Below are positions 26,882 through 34,893 of a stretch of 64,000 nt of DNA, one piece after another. This stretch comes from Pseudanabaena minima (GTDB lineage: Bacteria; Cyanobacteriota; Cyanobacteriia; Pseudanabaenales; Pseudanabaenaceae). The translations under genes and the position numbers were made by a program. The notes under the pieces are model-generated. The model did no database searches. It saw only the letters and a list, made by a program, of their open reading frames with translations, and had not been told where the DNA came from. The number at the start of each line of letters is the position of its first letter. Position 1 is the first letter of the stretch. The DNA is taken from assembly GCF_051131155.1 (NCBI RefSeq), contig NZ_CP159508.1:3100001-3164000 (forward strand). Reading direction: 5' to 3'.

Positions 26882-27143
26882 GATTAACCTGTCTCGACAA
26901 GCCGCTAAACGTTTAAAAAAGCTACCTGAAAAGAATGCCAAACAAGTCGCAACCAAAATCACCGAATTAAGCTCAAATCCTTATCCTCAAGATTCTCTCA
27001 AGTTAAAAGGTTATCCCTATCACAGATCTGATATTGGTGAATATCGGATAGTTTATTGTGTAGAAGAGCAAACACTAGAAATCTTATTAATTGATAAACG
27101 GAACGATGATGAAGTCTATAAACAACTTAAAAGAATGATATAG
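26874..27143 (+). CDS. RelE-family toxin
   Basis: An 89-aa RelE toxin: INLSRQAAKRLKKLPEKNAKQV, then LKLKGYPYHRSDIGEYRIVYCV (residues about 43-64) and ILLIDKRNDDEVYKQL at the end, matching the normal RelE layout. It overlaps the Phd/YefM gene. The family cleaves mRNA in the ribosomal A site. Confidence 0.88.
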   Translation: MLKINLSRQAAKRLKKLPEKNAKQVATKITELSSNPYPQDSLKLKGYPYHRSDIGEYRIVYCVEEQTLEILLIDKRNDDEVYKQLKRMI

Positions 27144-27189
27144 AAACTATGAGATAAAGAACTTCATCAGGGAGAGATCGATGTTTATG

Positions 27190-27360
27190 AAGATGGATAG
27201 GCGATCGCTGTTTAGTTGATTTTTTTGAGGGGCGATCGCTGTTTATGGGGATGGATAGGCGATCGCTATTTTGTAATTTGATTGGTGGGGCGATCGCATT
27301 GTTTTGTTTTTGATGAATAGGCGATCGCTGCTTGGTGAATTGAATGATGGGGCGATCGCA
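27190..27360. repeat. Second phased HIP1 array
   Basis: Exact GCGATCGC at 27201, 27232, 27259, 27290, 27321 and 27352 (spacings 31, 27, 31, 31, 31) with linker sequences like those of the 25.6-kb array. An open frame on the minus strand across it is a by-product of the repeat. Confidence 0.85.
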
Positions 27361-27411
27361 TTTGATCAAGTAAGCTAGAAGAACAAGATCTCAGATTATG
27401 GAGACACTAAC

Positions 27412-27627
27412 ATGACATTAGCCGAAGTAATTCCAGCAGCACGACAACTTAGTGCGATCGAAAAGCTCAAACTAATTCGTGTTCTTGTAGAAGACTTAGA
27501 TATTGCTGAAGATATTGCACCAATCGAACCATTTAAAACCTATGACCTGCCGACTCCTTACGATATGTTTGGTGCTGGTGCAATTTTAATGGAAGCCCTC
27601 AAACAAACAGACACGACTCATCAATAA
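27412..27627 (+). CDS. Small protein paired with a retropepsin-like gene
   Basis: A 71-aa protein beginning MTLAEVIPAARQLSAIEKLKLIRVL, a helical start resembling the many short cyanobacterial proteins encoded just before PIN, RelE or protease-like partners, and ending in YDLPTPYDMFGAGAILMEALK. No enzyme motif. It lies 3 nt before the retropepsin-like gene, so the two form a bicistronic unit. An antitoxin- or adaptor-like role is only suggested by layout. Confidence 0.6.
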   Translation: MTLAEVIPAARQLSAIEKLKLIRVLVEDLDIAEDIAPIEPFKTYDLPTPYDMFGAGAILMEALKQTDTTHQ

Positions 27628-27630
27628 CTT

Positions 27631-28035
27631 ATGAGATTCAAGTACTCCACCAGTAGCCCAAATCAAAACGAATTTGATAGCCTTCCAAGAGTTCCACTAA
27701 CTCTACAACAAGGCGATCGGATAGTTGAAACAGTTGGTTTAGTAGACAGTGGCGCTACGATTAACGTCTTGCCATATGAAATTGGATTGCAACTGGGTGG
27801 TGGCTGGGATGACCGCAAGGCTATCATTCGATTAACAGGTAATCTTGGTAATCAGCAAGCAATACCATTTTCTGTAATCTCTCAGATTGGAGAATTTGAA
27901 CCAATCAATTTAGTGTTTGCTTGGACAAATAGCCCAAACGCTCCGTTAATTCTTGGTCAAACTAACTTTTTTCTTGAATTTGATGTGTGTTTTTATCGTT
28001 CCAAGTCAGAGTTTGAAATTAAACTAAAATCGTAA
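27631..28035 (+). CDS. Retropepsin-like aspartic protease domain protein
   Basis: A 134-aa single-domain protein with the active-site motif VGLVDSGATINVLPYEIG (Asp near residue 36), the D-S/T-G-A loop of retroviral-type aspartic proteases, and the second hallmark PLILGQTNFFLEFDVCF near the end (I-L-G followed by hydrophobic residues). Such proteins work as dimers. No signal peptide, so it is probably cytoplasmic. The substrate is unknown; the small upstream partner is the obvious candidate. Confidence 0.8.
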   Translation: MRFKYSTSSPNQNEFDSLPRVPLTLQQGDRIVETVGLVDSGATINVLPYEIGLQLGGGWDDRKAIIRLTGNLGNQQAIPFSVISQIGEFEPINLVFAWTNSPNAPLILGQTNFFLEFDVCFYRSKSEFEIKLKS

Positions 28036-28065
28036 ATAAGGCGATCGCCTTATTTACGATTTTAG
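28024..28065. repeat. 42-nt perfect palindrome centred on HIP1
   Basis: Left arm 28024-28044 and right arm 28045-28065 are exact reverse complements with no loop; GCGATCGC (28041-28048) is the centre. It contains the stop codon (28033-28035) and last codons of the retropepsin-like gene. Two more HIP1 sites follow at 28073 and 28103. Confidence 0.8.
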
Positions 28066-28171
28066 CGAATAGGCGATCGCTGTTATTAGTTTGCATGATG
28101 GGGCGATCGCTAATGTTGTCTTAGCAAGGCTTTTCAGAACTAGAATAGGATGATAGCGACAGTCGGCAAAT

Positions 28172-29509
28172 ATGCAAATATCTTTAGACAATCTGTTAGA
28201 AGAATTATCGGGACTTGAAACAATTACCAATCCCACTCAAGTTGCAAAACTTTCAGAGGATTATGCTCACTTTAGTCCAGTTCTTGTTCCATTACTAGCT
28301 GGCAAAGTCGGCGATGTCGTAGTCCGTCCTAGCAACGAAAGTGAAGTACTGAGAATCGCTAAAACTTGCGTAAAATACCAAATCCCCTTGACAGTGCGCG
28401 GTAGTGGTACAGGCAACTATGGGCAATGTACACCCCTCAAGGGTGGGGTGATTTTAGAAACTTCGCGATTGCAAGAAATCAAATGGATTAGAGCAGGACT
28501 TGCTTGCGTAGAAACAGGCGTAAAAATGGTGACCCTTGATAAAAAAGCTCAAGAAATTGGCTGGGAATCGCGGATGGTTCCATCAACGGTGCGAAGTGCG
28601 ACTGTAGGCGGATTTATCGCAGGTGGTAGTGGCGGGATTGGCTCAGTTTTGTACGGGCAATTGCGCGATCGCGGCAACTTGCGAGCCGTGCGCGTCGTTA
28701 CTCTCGAAGATGAACCAAGAGTCATTGAACTACGTGGTGATGATGTGCAGAAGGTTGCTCACGCCTATGGCACAAATGGCATCATTACCCAATTGGAAGT
28801 TCCATTAGCTCCTGCCTATGGTTGGGCCGAATATGTTGTCAGTTTCGCTGATTTCATGACTGCGGCGAGATTTGGGCAAGCTCTGGGGAATAGTGATGGC
28901 ATTATCAAAAAGATGATCAGTGTTCATGCTGCACCAATTTCTAATTATTTCACCGCTTTACAGAGTTATATTCCCGCAGATTCTCATTGTGCTTTAGTGC
29001 TAGTTGCCGAAAGCGATCGCGAACCATTTAAAAGCCTGATCCAAGAATTTCAGGGTGAGATTTGCTACGAAAAAACTGCTCAGGAAGCAAGTAAAGGGAT
29101 TAGTCTAGTTGAATTCTCATGGAATCACACTACTTTACATGCTCGCGCTGCCGATACTTCCCTAACTTATCTCCAAAGTCTATTCCTGAACGATCCGCAA
29201 TTGGCACTTGTGCAGCAAATGCATGAGCATTTCGGTGATGAAGTGATGATGCATTTGGAATTTATCAAGGTAAATGGAGTCGTAATTCCTGCGGCAATTC
29301 AAGTGGTGCGCTTTACAACGGGCGATCGTCTGAATGAAATTATTGAATACCATGAGTCGCAGGGGGTATTTATTGCCAATCCCCATACCTATATTCTCGA
29401 AGATGGGGGCATGAAAACAGTTGATTACGATCAGCTCAACTTCAAGCGCCAAGTCGATCCCTACGGTTTGATGAATCCCGACAAAATGAAAGGCTGGCAA
29501 ATTAAATAA
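28172..29509 (+). CDS. FAD-binding oxidoreductase, GlcD-like
   Basis: A 445-aa flavoprotein of the FAD_binding_4 / VAO family. The FAD domain includes VVRPSNESEVLRIAKTCVKY and LTVRGSGTGNYGQCTPLKGGVILE (residues about 50-96), and STVRSATVGGFIAGGSGGIGSV (about 137). The C-terminal half matches the FAD-linked oxidase cap, ending VDPYGLMNPDKMKGWQ, a variant of the usual DPxGLxNPGK. It oxidises a 2-hydroxy acid or similar substrate, not predictable here. It precedes the Rieske oxygenase in the same direction. Confidence 0.82.
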   Translation: MQISLDNLLEELSGLETITNPTQVAKLSEDYAHFSPVLVPLLAGKVGDVVVRPSNESEVLRIAKTCVKYQIPLTVRGSGTGNYGQCTPLKGGVILETSRLQEIKWIRAGLACVETGVKMVTLDKKAQEIGWESRMVPSTVRSATVGGFIAGGSGGIGSVLYGQLRDRGNLRAVRVVTLEDEPRVIELRGDDVQKVAHAYGTNGIITQLEVPLAPAYGWAEYVVSFADFMTAARFGQALGNSDGIIKKMISVHAAPISNYFTALQSYIPADSHCALVLVAESDREPFKSLIQEFQGEICYEKTAQEASKGISLVEFSWNHTTLHARAADTSLTYLQSLFLNDPQLALVQQMHEHFGDEVMMHLEFIKVNGVVIPAAIQVVRFTTGDRLNEIIEYHESQGVFIANPHTYILEDGGMKTVDYDQLNFKRQVDPYGLMNPDKMKGWQIK

Positions 29510-29596
29510 TCACAGATGACACTTTGCATCACCTGTGAGCAACGATCGCAAGCTAAACTATTTACATAACTTTACAAAGCGAATAGTCCATTAGCT

Positions 29597-31033
29597 ATGA
29601 CTGCAAACACTTTGCTTAGAGATAATCTCGACAACACGTTTAAATCTGAGACTGATCAGCGATCGCAAGTTTTGCCTGCGGGTGGACAAGATCCCGATCG
29701 CTTTGATTGGCAAGAGGTATGGTATCCCGTCTTTTATATTGAAGACCTAGATAAAACTAAACCTACCAAATTTACCTTGCTAGAACGCGATTTGGTGATT
29801 TGGTGGGATCGGCACACAAATTCATGGAAAGCCTTTGACGATCGCTGTCCCCATCGGTTAGTCCCTCTATCAGAAGGAAGAATTGCAGAGGACGGCTTAT
29901 TAGAATGTCCGTATCACGGTTGGGCTTTTAAAGGCGATGGAAACTGCGATCGCATACCTCAACAGCCCGAAGACGGACAAGCTCACACCTCAAAACGTGC
30001 TTGTGTAAAGTCATTACCTACCTCTGAGCGTCAAGGCTTACTATTTATTTACGCAGGCAAGCCCGAAAATGCCCCTCAAGTCAAAATTCCAATCATTGAA
30101 CCTCTGGAAACTGAGACTGAAAAATGGACTCTTTTCGGCACTTTTCGCGACTTGCCCTACGACGCGATCACTCTATTAGAAAATGTTCTTGATGCAAGCC
30201 ATCTTCCCTTTACGCATCATAAATCTGTCGGTAATCGTGCTAATGCCGCTCCAATGATATTAGAAGTTCTCGAAAGTGATAAGTACGGTTTTACTGGAAC
30301 TTGGGAAGAAGGTCCAAGACGAGGCAAATTAGGAAGGCAAGACACTACCTTTATCGCACCTTCGTTGATGTGGCATGATCTCACATCTAAGCAATTTGGT
30401 CGCACGATCACGGCTGTCTATGCGACACCCACTCGCAAAGGTGAATGTCGCTTGTTTGCGAGATTTCCCTTTCAATTTAATTCCGCAATTCCCAGATTTT
30501 TTATTGGTATTACGCCACGTTGGTATTCACATATTGGACAAAATGGAATCTTAGAAGATGACCAGATCTTTCTGCATTATCAAGAGCGTTATTTAGCCCA
30601 AGCTCTCACTCAGCCAGAAATTGATGGCAATTATGCTAAGGCATTCTATTTGGCAACAGCCGCCGACACCTATGTTTCGGAATTACGGAAATGGGTAAAT
30701 CGGTATGAAGCCGATCCCTTTGTCGGAGAAAGATTAGCTGCACCCTTAGCTAAGGAAATTCTCTTAGATCGCTATCACTCTCATACTTCCAAGTGTGCAA
30801 GTTGCAGCCAAGCTTTGCGAAATGTCCGCAAAATTAAGGCAATCAGTATGGTGCTTGCGGCGATCGCATGGACAGCCACACCATTACTCAGTTATATTTT
30901 TGTCCCAGCTAATTTAACCATGATTTTGCTTGGTTCTAGTACTGCCGTGATCGCGATCGCCATCTGGCTAATTTGTAACAAACTAGAGCGTAAATTTATT
31001 TACGGACAAGAAACGCCTTTACGCAATTTATAG
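29597..31033 (+). CDS. Rieske oxygenase, pheophorbide a oxygenase-like
   Basis: A 478-aa non-haem iron oxygenase. Rieske cluster: CPHRLVPLSEG and CPYHGWAF (residues about 82-110). Mononuclear iron ligands in NVLDASHLPFTHH (about 200). Near the C-terminus KCASCSQALR gives a CxxC followed by two membrane helices, the layout of the plant PaO/Tic55/CAO relatives. Members act on chlorophyll-type or other ring substrates at membranes; the substrate here is inferred. No reductase gene is adjacent; ferredoxin would be the donor. Confidence 0.85.
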   Translation: MTANTLLRDNLDNTFKSETDQRSQVLPAGGQDPDRFDWQEVWYPVFYIEDLDKTKPTKFTLLERDLVIWWDRHTNSWKAFDDRCPHRLVPLSEGRIAEDGLLECPYHGWAFKGDGNCDRIPQQPEDGQAHTSKRACVKSLPTSERQGLLFIYAGKPENAPQVKIPIIEPLETETEKWTLFGTFRDLPYDAITLLENVLDASHLPFTHHKSVGNRANAAPMILEVLESDKYGFTGTWEEGPRRGKLGRQDTTFIAPSLMWHDLTSKQFGRTITAVYATPTRKGECRLFARFPFQFNSAIPRFFIGITPRWYSHIGQNGILEDDQIFLHYQERYLAQALTQPEIDGNYAKAFYLATAADTYVSELRKWVNRYEADPFVGERLAAPLAKEILLDRYHSHTSKCASCSQALRNVRKIKAISMVLAAIAWTATPLLSYIFVPANLTMILLGSSTAVIAIAIWLICNKLERKFIYGQETPLRNL

Positions 31034-31059
31034 ATAAAGATAAAGAGCTAGAGCTAAGC

Positions 31060-31176
31060 AAGCCCGTAAAGTTGCACCCCGTAGGGGCGCAACTTTACGG
31101 GCTTGGTAATTTTTTGCACAGGTACATAAAGCGCTTTGCACCTTAATATAAATGAGGTCGCTTAGCGACCTCATTT
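31060..31176. terminator. Two hairpins between the Rieske and GST genes
   Basis: A 16-bp stem (31060-31075 / 31089-31104) with inner ACCCC/GGGG pairing, then a 12-bp stem AAATGAGGTCGC / GCGACCTCATTT (31150-31161 / 31165-31176) with TTA apex. The first probably ends the oxygenase transcript. Confidence 0.6.
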
Positions 31177-31202
31177 ATCATTTATTGTGTTTAGGAAAAA
31201 CT

Positions 31203-31757
31203 ATGATCAAGCTCTATGGCGGCGCGAGAAGTCGCGCCTCAATCGTCAGATGGTATCTCGAAGAATTGCAAGCTCCCTATGAGTTTCAATTACTAGATAT
31301 GAAAGTGGGTGAGCATTTACAGCCTGAATTCTTAGCCATTAATCCCTTTGGTAAAGTCCCTGCGATTGATGATGATGGCTTTATCGTCTGGGAATCAGGG
31401 GCGATTATGCTGTATCTGGCTGAAAAATATGACCAATTGAAGACGTTACAAGAAAGAGCGATCGCTGATCAGTGGGTCTTATTTGCTAACTCAACACTAG
31501 GAACTGGACTCTTTGTTACCGAAAGTCGTGAGAAAGAAACACCTCGTTTACTGGGCAGCTTAAACAAGGTTCTCGAAAATCAGGCTTATATTACTGGCGA
31601 AAACTTCACGGTGTCAGATGTAGCCGTAGGTTCGATTTTGGGCTATGCAGTTATGATGTTGCAAATGTCCTATGCTGACTATCCTACAATCGATGCTTAC
31701 ATGAAACGAATTAGCGATCGTCCCGCTTACAAAAAAGCAATCTTAGGGATCTCATAA
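31203..31757 (+). CDS. Glutathione S-transferase family protein
   Basis: A 184-aa GST (ATG at 31203; the frame opens upstream through a hairpin, so the internal start is preferred). Thioredoxin-like N-domain with LYGGARSRASIVRWYLEEL, cis-Pro segment PFGKVPAIDDDG (about 50-62) and WESGAIMLYLAEKY; helical C-domain with the N-capping box FTVSDVAVGSIL (about 137). It conjugates or reduces small electrophiles with glutathione. Convergent with psbEFLJ. Confidence 0.85.
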   Translation: MIKLYGGARSRASIVRWYLEELQAPYEFQLLDMKVGEHLQPEFLAINPFGKVPAIDDDGFIVWESGAIMLYLAEKYDQLKTLQERAIADQWVLFANSTLGTGLFVTESREKETPRLLGSLNKVLENQAYITGENFTVSDVAVGSILGYAVMMLQMSYADYPTIDAYMKRISDRPAYKKAILGIS

Positions 31758-31791
31758 AAAAAGAAGGGGCGCAATGCGCCCCTTCTTTTTT
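31757..31791. terminator. Bidirectional terminator between GST and psbJ
   Basis: 16-bp stem AAAAAAGAAGGGGCGC / GCGCCCCTTCTTTTTT (31757-31772 and 31776-31791), AAT loop, A/T tracts on both sides; it can stop the GST gene and the psbEFLJ operon. Confidence 0.88.
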
Positions 31792-31799
31792 ATGGAAAG

Positions 31800-31919
31800 T
31801 TAGCTTGCCGAACCAAGTCCAACATAGGAACCATAAAAGAAAAGACCGACAACGACTAGTACACCAGTACCAGCAACTGTAGCAACTAGCCAAAGCGGAA
31901 TACGTCCATTTTGAAGCAT
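31800..31919 (-). CDS. psbJ: Photosystem II protein J
   Basis: A 39-aa single-span subunit starting MLQNGRIPLWLVATV with the conserved GTGVLVVVGLFFYGSY helix and GLGSAS end. It sits beside cytochrome b559 and affects QA/QB electron flow and assembly. Last gene of psbEFLJ on the minus strand, 111 bp after psbL, followed by a strong terminator. Confidence 0.95.
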   Translation of the reverse strand: MLQNGRIPLWLVATVAGTGVLVVVGLFFYGSYVGLGSAS

Positions 31920-32030
31920 GAATGAAACCTCCAAATAAAAATTGTTTTTATGAAATGAATTGCAAATGAGTTTGAGAATTTAGAGATTATTTAAGAAATA
32001 GAATCTCTTCTAACTAATCTCTACACCACA

Positions 32031-32147
32031 CTAGTTAAAGAAATAACTGGAAAAAAGTAGCACAGTTACGAAAATGAGTAATAGTCCCAAGAAGAGAGAA
32101 GTACGGTTCAACTCTACAGGTTGGCTGTTAGGATTTTTAGGAGCCAT
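32031..32147 (-). CDS. psbL: Photosystem II protein L
   Basis: A 38-aa single-span protein: N-terminus MAPKNPNSQPVELNRTSL, helix FLGLLLIFVTVLLFSSYFFN, matching PsbL throughout, including the C-terminal SSYFFN. It lies at the PSII monomer interface and protects QA. Third gene of the operon, 81 bp after psbF. Confidence 0.96.
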   Translation of the reverse strand: MAPKNPNSQPVELNRTSLFLGLLLIFVTVLLFSSYFFN

Positions 32148-32228
32148 AGGTAGGTAAAAGGAGAAAGGTTAAAGGTATAAGGTAAAAAGTTTTGTTTTTT
32201 AAGAAAGCAAAACTAGAATAAATTTCGA

Positions 32229-32363
32229 TTAGCGGCTAATGAATTGCATTGCAGCGATCGCGCCGATGAAGAACACGGTAGGAACGCCTAAACCGTGAAC
32301 AGCCAGCCAACGGAAAGTAAATACAGGATATTGAATGGGTTGGTTAGGGTTGTTGCTTGCCAT
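32229..32363 (-). CDS. psbF: Cytochrome b559 beta subunit
   Basis: A 44-aa single-span protein, MASNNPNQPIQYPVFTFRW then LAVHGLGVPTVFFIGAIAAM. The His in AVHGLG is the haem ligand that pairs with the PsbE His. It ends QFISR as in all cyanobacteria. Second gene of psbEFLJ, about 106 bp after psbE. Confidence 0.97.
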   Translation of the reverse strand: MASNNPNQPIQYPVFTFRWLAVHGLGVPTVFFIGAIAAMQFISR

Positions 32364-32469
32364 AGTTATTAAGTAGTGGATGCGTTGATTGAGTGCGTTA
32401 ATGGGGAGTCGTTAATTTAGCGCTTGAGTTGATGGCTGCAAAATTAACGAAATATTGTGGATCTAAGCG

Positions 32470-32712
32470 CTATTTACCCATTTGGATATCTTTGGAGGGA
32501 TTGTAGCGATCAGTTACCAGAGGAGCGGTCTGACGATCTTGACCGTAGTATTCGTTGGGGCGTGGTGTGCCAAATACGTCATAAGCTAAGCCTGTGCTTA
32601 CAAATAGCCAACCTGCCAAAAATAAAGCGGGAATTGTAAGGCTGTGGATTAGCCAATAACGAACGCTAGTAATAATGTCGGAAAATGGGCGTTCTCCAGT
32701 AGTACCTGCCAT
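32470..32712 (-). CDS. psbE: Cytochrome b559 alpha subunit
   Basis: An 80-aa subunit with one membrane helix. Conserved start MAGTTGERPFSDIITSVRYW, haem ligand His in WLIHSLTIPALFLAGWLFV, lumenal tail YDVFGTPRPNEYYGQ. Essential for PSII assembly. First gene of the operon. The rubredoxin and ycf48 genes that usually lie upstream in cyanobacteria are absent; a Uma2 gene faces away on the plus strand. Confidence 0.98.
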   Translation of the reverse strand: MAGTTGERPFSDIITSVRYWLIHSLTIPALFLAGWLFVSTGLAYDVFGTPRPNEYYGQDRQTAPLVTDRYNPSKDIQMGK

Positions 32713-32816
32713 AACAGTCCTCTAAATGTGTGATGTTTAAAATCTTTATCTTAAATAATAATTTACTATTGTACATACTTGCGATCGCAGAGCTAAAACA
32801 ATAGCCTCATCAATCC

Positions 32817-32869
32817 TAAATATTTTATGAGAGTAAGCCCTGTGGGGGCTTACTCTCATAAAATATTTA
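32817..32869. terminator. Long hairpin between psbE and the Uma2 gene
   Basis: Almost perfect palindrome with about 24-bp arms around TGTG (arms about 32817-32840 and 32846-32869). It lies between divergent genes, so it is unlikely to be a simple terminator and is part of the window-wide hairpin family. The psbE promoter must lie between 32713 and about 32800. Confidence 0.5.
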
Positions 32870-32933
32870 GATGATATCAATTACAATCAAAATATCTCAA
32901 AACTATCCAATTTCAGTTTGGGAGCCAAACAAA

Positions 32934-33605
32934 ATGGTCAGTCAACTGAGCAAACCTAACCCCAACGAAGTCGAGATTATTTATCCCGAAAGTGATGGCA
33001 AACCAATGGCTGACAATACCAAACAGTTTGAACTAATCGTGGAAATTAAGAAAGGCTTAGATTGGCTATACTTCAATAATCCCCAAGTATTTGTAGCAGG
33101 GGATCTATTCTGGTATCCTGTCAAAGGGCAGAACACGATAGTTACTGCACCTGATGTAATGGTCGTATTTGGTCGTCCAAAAGGAGATAGGGGATCTTAT
33201 CGTCAATGGGAAGAGGATAATATTGCGCCTCAAGTCGTTTTCGAGATTCTCTCACCTAGTAATAGCCGTCATGAGATGAGCAAAAAGCTTCTCTTCTTCG
33301 ATCGCTACAATGTCGAAGAATATTATCTCTATGACCCCGAAACCAATCTACTTGATATTTGGCTCCGCACTAACAATGGATTAGAGCCAATCTTCTCCAA
33401 TGATGATTGGGTTAGCCCACGCCTCAATGTTCGCTTTGATACATCTACAGGTCATCTACAACTCTATCGTCCTGACGGTACAAAGTTCCAATCCTATATC
33501 GAAGTCAATAACTTGTTAGAAGCAACTACAGAGAGACTTAGTGAAGCCGAAGCTATGCTTCAAAAATATCGAGATCGCTTTGGTGATCTCCCAAGCGAAG
33601 GCTAG
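32934..33605 (+). CDS. Uma2-family putative restriction endonuclease
   Basis: About 223 aa from the ATG at 32934, which has GGAG about 10 nt upstream (an earlier in-frame start exists at 32871 inside a hairpin). PD-(D/E)XK-type fold of the Uma2/DUF820 family: ADNTKQFELIVEIKKGLDWL, VTAPDVMVVFG, APQVVFEILSPSNSRHEM and YNVEEYYLYDP. The family is greatly expanded in cyanobacteria and its substrate is unclear. Ends in an acidic coiled helix. It is 9 nt before the acetyltransferase gene. Confidence 0.8.
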   Translation: MVSQLSKPNPNEVEIIYPESDGKPMADNTKQFELIVEIKKGLDWLYFNNPQVFVAGDLFWYPVKGQNTIVTAPDVMVVFGRPKGDRGSYRQWEEDNIAPQVVFEILSPSNSRHEMSKKLLFFDRYNVEEYYLYDPETNLLDIWLRTNNGLEPIFSNDDWVSPRLNVRFDTSTGHLQLYRPDGTKFQSYIEVNNLLEATTERLSEAEAMLQKYRDRFGDLPSEG

Positions 33606-33614
33606 AGCTAAGGA

Positions 33615-34841
33615 ATGAAAATTCGCAAAATCGACAAAAACGATCGCCTTGAAATTCTCAAGGGGGATTTGTATGCCTATTCACGCTGGACTAATCAAGA
33701 TTTGCCCCGATCGCATTTGACAGCGATCAATCCTGAAGAGGTCTTAGCGGCGGAAATTGATGGGACGATTGTGGCGGCGTTGCAATGTTTTAGCTTTCAG
33801 CAGTCAGTGCGCGGTAGCCTCAAAGCGATGGGAGGCATCGGTGGGGTATGGACATATCCTGAATATCGCAATCAAGGCTGTGTCAAGGCTCTGATGAAAA
33901 GTGCTTTTTTAGAAATGCGGATGCAAGGGATCTGCGTAAGTATGCTTACGCCCTTTAAAGAAAGTTTTTATGAGTCACTGGGCTATGCGATCGCCAATGC
34001 CACCCATGAAGTCAATATTCCTGTCTCGTCTTTATCAAAATATTTAAAACTGCCAAAAGCAGATCACTTAACTTGCGATCGCCTCGCCGCAACTGAAGCA
34101 AAGGATATTTTGGCAAATTTCCTCTACGAAAGCCTACGATCGCAAACACTGCTACCCCATAGTCATGGGCTGGCAATTACCAATTTCACCTACGATCAGT
34201 GGTGGCATTTGCATCGCCAAAAACTCTGTGTAGTAATCAAACGCGATCGCCAACCCGTAGCCATAGCGATCTACGCAATCGATAGCAGTGGCAATTTGCC
34301 AATGCGCGATCGCCAAATCGAAGTTTCGTCAATATTTTGGACAGATATTGAATCACGCGATCGCTTATTCAACTTCTTTGCTAGTCATCGTGATCAGATT
34401 CATAGCTTGAAAATGCCAATACCATTGGGCGCAAATGTGCATACATGGTTCAGTAATGCAGGACGTTTAGAATCAACCATGACAGATCCTTGGATGGTCA
34501 GAGTGATCGATATTGTCGGAGCTTTGCATGGGTTACCGATCACCTGTGAGCCATTTACCTTTGCCCTCAGTGATCCCTATTGCAATTGGAATGATGGTGT
34601 TTTTGGCGTGAATGGCGATCGCGGTCAGCTTACTGTTAAACGCTACGGTAATGGTGATATGGCAAATCTGGCGATAGACTTTCAAGCAACGATCACAGGT
34701 ATTTCCGCTTTGATTTATGGTACTCAGGCGATCGATGAAATTGTACATCAACAATGGATTAACCAAATCACGCCAGAAACCTGTGAGCGATTAGAAAAAT
34801 GCTTTACACCATGTCTGATTTATAATCCTTTTAAGTTCTAA
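33615..34841 (+). CDS. Eis-like GNAT acetyltransferase
   Basis: A 408-aa protein of the Eis architecture: N-terminal GNAT domain with acetyl-CoA motif VWTYPEYRNQGCVKALMKSAF (about 75-95), a second GNAT-like half, and a C-terminal SCP2-like segment. The length matches Eis (about 400 aa). Eis relatives acetylate aminoglycosides, peptides or proteins; the substrate here is unknown. It probably shares a transcript with the Uma2 gene. Confidence 0.8.
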   Translation: MKIRKIDKNDRLEILKGDLYAYSRWTNQDLPRSHLTAINPEEVLAAEIDGTIVAALQCFSFQQSVRGSLKAMGGIGGVWTYPEYRNQGCVKALMKSAFLEMRMQGICVSMLTPFKESFYESLGYAIANATHEVNIPVSSLSKYLKLPKADHLTCDRLAATEAKDILANFLYESLRSQTLLPHSHGLAITNFTYDQWWHLHRQKLCVVIKRDRQPVAIAIYAIDSSGNLPMRDRQIEVSSIFWTDIESRDRLFNFFASHRDQIHSLKMPIPLGANVHTWFSNAGRLESTMTDPWMVRVIDIVGALHGLPITCEPFTFALSDPYCNWNDGVFGVNGDRGQLTVKRYGNGDMANLAIDFQATITGISALIYGTQAIDEIVHQQWINQITPETCERLEKCFTPCLIYNPFKF

Positions 34842-34893
34842 CCATGCCCAAGAAAAGATCCTGCGGATATTTTCTTGGGTAAATATCAAAAGC

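Noticed and set aside
27127..27369. 80-aa open frame on the minus strand
   Set aside because: It lies wholly within the HIP1 array and encodes repeated DRP/QRSPIH-type peptides produced by the repeat; no ribosome site or family.
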